Below, in pieces: positions 5,223 through 7,731 of a stretch of 7,731 nucleotides of DNA (position 1 is the stretch's first letter; each line of letters opens with the position of its first letter). The translations under genes were made by a program, and so were the position numbers. Source of the stretch: Globobulimina sp. (lineage: Eukaryota; Foraminifera; Rotaliida). The notes below the pieces were generated by a model. That model saw only the letters and a list, made by a program, of their open reading frames with translations, had not been told where the DNA came from and ran no database searches. The stretch spans positions 1 to 7,731 of the forward strand of contig PIVH01000126.1 in the NCBI GenBank assembly GCA_003354225.1, given 5' to 3'.

Positions 5223-7731
5223 ATGGATACGAAACACGTGTATCAGGATAAAGAGAATATAAGCCCTCAAGATCATACATTAATACTTGAAGAGCATAAT
5301 ATGAATATAAGCAATATCAGCAGAATAAGCAGAAAAGCATCAAAGAAATATGAATTCGAATCGGAATGTACATTAAACATTCAATCAATAAGACAAGAAA
5401 ATAAATTATTAAAAAAAGAAATTAATTCACAAAAAGAACAGTTACAGACATTAGCTGTTGGCATTGAACAACAAAATGAAAAAAATGCAAAATTACAACA
5501 TGGTATTTTTTGTGTTTCTTTTTTCCGCTCTTTTTATATATTTAATTCCGACAGAAACAGCATCATTGCAACAGCAGTTGCAATCCCTTGGCGATTCTTG
5601 CTGGAATGATGCTAATTTGATGGCAAAATTATGCAAAAAATTAGGAATTAATTCGCGTGATTATAGCCACAATTTAAATGGCCTAATTACGTTTGTCTCT
5701 GATTACAATGACATGAAACACAAATTATCCAATGACGCACAAGAGATTGAGAGATATAAAAAAGAAATTGCAACCCTCGAAAGTAAGCATTTTGAGAAAG
5801 CAGAGTTATTACACATTGAGTCATTACGTGCAGAGAATGAGAATCTGAGGAAAGAAATCTGTATTTTAGAAGACTCGAATAGCAAATTAGCAAATGATTT
5901 AATCCAGAAATCCGGAGAAGCAATGAAAGAAATTCAATCAAAATACAATAGAAAAGAAAAAGAATACGAGAAAAAAATCGCAAAAATAAAGCGTGAGAAA
6001 AAAGCCTACCAACATAAGTGCCAACACTTTAAAAAAGAAACCAATGGCTTTGCCACCAAATATGAAGAACTAAGCCAACAACATAGCGAATTGCAGACTA
6101 ATTACTCGCAGACGGCCAAGAGTGACGATATTGATGTATTAAAACGGGAAAACATGAAATTAAAATCAGGCAACAAGGCAATGCATTCGCAGGTGGACCA
6201 CGTGAAAAAGGCATATTCAGCTTTACATAACAAACATGAGATAATCAGTAAGAAATATGAGATATTAAAGGAAGACTGGCAGCGGCTAAACACAGCGCGG
6301 TCCAACGCAATGGAGAAAGTGTGCGAGTCAGAAAATAAAGCCTCTTCATTACAGCTAACCATCGAGCAATTAAATAAAGACAATAAGAAAGAGGACAGTG
6401 TGGTGGAGGAAGAGATTCATTTATTAAGAGTAGAAAACTCAAACTTAAAACAAGACCGAGAGACACAGTTGTGTGAAATTGAAGATTTGGAGAACAGGGA
6501 CAAACAACTCAGGTTTGCCACAAAATGCATCAAGTTTTTGAGTGCACTCAGATGTTGAATCAAGTGACAATGTCAAAACCTTACACTTTCATACATTCTT
6601 TGCAAACTTGTTAGGAAAGAATTGGATGAATGGATAGCAAAATACGAAGATATAAATAATAAATATGAGTTTGAATCAGCCCAACACGACAATACGCTCA
6701 AGAAATTAACTGATTTACGCGCAGTCTGCGATGGCGAAACGAAGTTAAGTCAGTTGTTACAAGTTAAACAACAGACGATATTGGAATTACAATCCAAGAT
6801 AAATGAATTAAACACAGTGGCAAATGTTGATGTCGATGAATATAAACCTTTTCAACAAGAATTGAATGTATTCAATGAGTTACAAAGTAAATATCAATTG
6901 TCAACCAACCAAAGTACGCACGTACAAATGCAAGAATTAGTGGCATATTTACATCAAACCGACAATGAATGTGCTGCTATTAAAGCAGAGAATGCGTCGT
7001 TAAATAATACCATACAGTCCTTAAAAAATAATAAAATGACATTAGCGAATTCATTAAAAGTAACACAAGAATGCAATGTAAAATTAAGAGATGAATTATA
7101 TGCATTCTCCTCAACCGCCGATTTAGTACAGGAACAATTAAAAACGTCGGCGGTCGCATTGTCGTCCACTACGGACTCAAAACTAACATTACTTCAAGAA
7201 ATTGACACTCTGCGTCGAACACTAAGCTCTGCGCAGCAACAAATTAACAAATTGCAAAATAAAAATTATAATTTACATCATTATAATAACAAATTACAAG
7301 AAAAAAATACAAATAAATCCGAGCCCATTGAAACGCCGAAATTGTTGGATTCATTCAATAATTTACGTGCAGAAAATGAAGAATTACAGGCCAAAAATCA
7401 AGCACTTTGTCAACAATTACAAATCGAGCAAATTAATAAATATGTGCAAACCTCAAAGTTGTCAAGCAATGTATCAATGGATAATTTAGATAAAGAAACC
7501 AATGAAATTAAATTCCAGTCCTTGGTAAAAAGAGGCAAATTATTAACGGAACAATGTGCTGATTTACATGTTGAAAATAGACGATTAACGCAGAAAATAT
7601 CTGATTTCGAAGAACAAGCAGTAAATAAAAATAGCACTATGGATGGTATTGCTCATGAAACGGTATTGAAAGAATTACGACATCGCAATGAACAGTTATT
7701 AAATCAGCTGCGTTCATTACAACAAGACATC
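5223..7731 (+). CDS. Long coiled-coil protein with N-terminal KEN-box-like motif (3 exons seen, 3' partial)
   Basis: Exons are 5223-5502, 5555-6512 and 6615 to the window edge, giving 785 codons with no stop yet. The ATG is the first after an in-frame TGA at 5157-5159. Residues 1-50 look disordered and include KENISP (10-15), a KEN-box pattern with a following Ser-Pro. From about 50 onward the chain is rich in Glu, Lys, Gln, Leu and Asn with long heptad-like stretches such as IRQENKLLKKEI, SLRAENENLRKEI and NNLRAENEELQAKN. A less helical patch with Trp, Cys and Gly (about 100-145, around SCWNDANLMAKLCKKLG) may be a small globular insertion. No motor, kinase or membrane segment is visible so far. 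Such proteins are usually scaffolds or tethers (golgins, spindle, centrosome or kinetochore fibres). I cannot assign a family, and part of the protein lies outside the window. Confidence 0.85.
5503..5554 (+). other. Intron 1 of the coiled-coil gene (52 nt, phase 1)
   Basis: Donor GTATTT, acceptor TTCCGACAG, with a strong pyrimidine tract. Splicing joins NAKLQH to ETASLQQQLQSL and switches to the reading frame used downstream. Without splicing the first frame ends at a stop at 5607-5609. This is the shortest intron in the window. Confidence 0.9.
6513..6614 (+). other. Intron 2 of the coiled-coil gene (102 nt, phase 2)
   Basis: Donor GTTTGC after CTCAG, acceptor CTTGTTAG. Splicing joins NRDKQLR to KELDEWIAKYED with matching phase and keeps the coiled-coil character. 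The unspliced frame stops at 6556-6558. It is clearly longer than the other introns here, and inner AGs (for example after ACTC at 6550) are alternative acceptors. Confidence 0.82.

Noticed and set aside
5458-5554. N-terminal hydrophobic segment (signal anchor) upstream of the second coiled-coil exon
   Set aside because: The hydrophobic residues come from translating the T-rich intron at 5503-5554; splicing from the first exon removes them.
5687-5983. Minus-strand open frames inside the coiled-coil gene (also 6102-6383, 6245-6466, 6954-7169, 7410-7637)
   Set aside because: They are short, Ser/Leu/Phe-rich mirror frames of Glu/Lys/Gln-rich coiled-coil codons, with no domain or plausible exon structure.
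6615-7731. Myosin or kinesin tail
   Set aside because: Coiled-coil composition alone is not diagnostic and no motor domain precedes it; the N-terminus is present and has no ATPase motif.

Overview
The window comes from an AT-rich, gene-dense nuclear genome of a eukaryote, most likely a unicellular one. Coding frames are interrupted by short GT-AG introns, eleven in all: ten of 52-75 nt and one of 102 nt. Every predicted splice junction restores a continuous frame. TGA is used as a stop, so the standard code fits. Gaps between coding regions are only 73 and 105 bp. I see no bacterial features (operons, Shine-Dalgarno sites, IS elements), no tRNA, rRNA or CRISPR array, and no transposon. The species cannot be named from the sequence alone.

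Minus strand, 188-3044: a complete nine-exon gene for a secreted glycoside hydrolase family 3 (GH3) enzyme of the beta-xylosidase / alpha-L-arabinofuranosidase type. It encodes 778 aa with a signal peptide, both GH3 domains, a predicted catalytic Asp289 and a C-terminal fibronectin III-like domain. Its conserved RDPRWGR motif is assembled across an intron from a 23-nt microexon and the 41-nt exon that follows.

Minus strand, 3150-5149: a complete two-exon gene for a 647-aa, Asn- and Lys-rich protein, probably nuclear. It has a central coiled coil, an acidic serine stretch followed by a basic nuclear-localisation-like cluster, and a chromo-barrel (Tudor-knot)-like domain. It ends in a low-complexity Lys/Asn tail built partly from a 12-nt tandem repeat. 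The gene is tandem to and upstream of the GH3 gene.

Plus strand, 5223 to the window end: the first three exons (785 codons so far, no stop reached) of a very long coiled-coil protein whose N-terminus carries a KEN-box-like motif (KENISP). It diverges from the chromo-barrel gene across 73 bp, so the two probably share a promoter region. A linked chromatin or cell-cycle role for the divergent pair is possible but is inference. The GH3 gene is an ordinary secreted polysaccharide-degrading enzyme with no evident functional link to them.

Positions 1-187 hold the 3' flank of the GH3 gene and possibly the last codons of a convergent plus-strand gene. I found no clearly new multi-gene system. The most notable items are the divergent chromo-barrel / KEN-box coiled-coil pair and the exon architecture of the GH3 gene.
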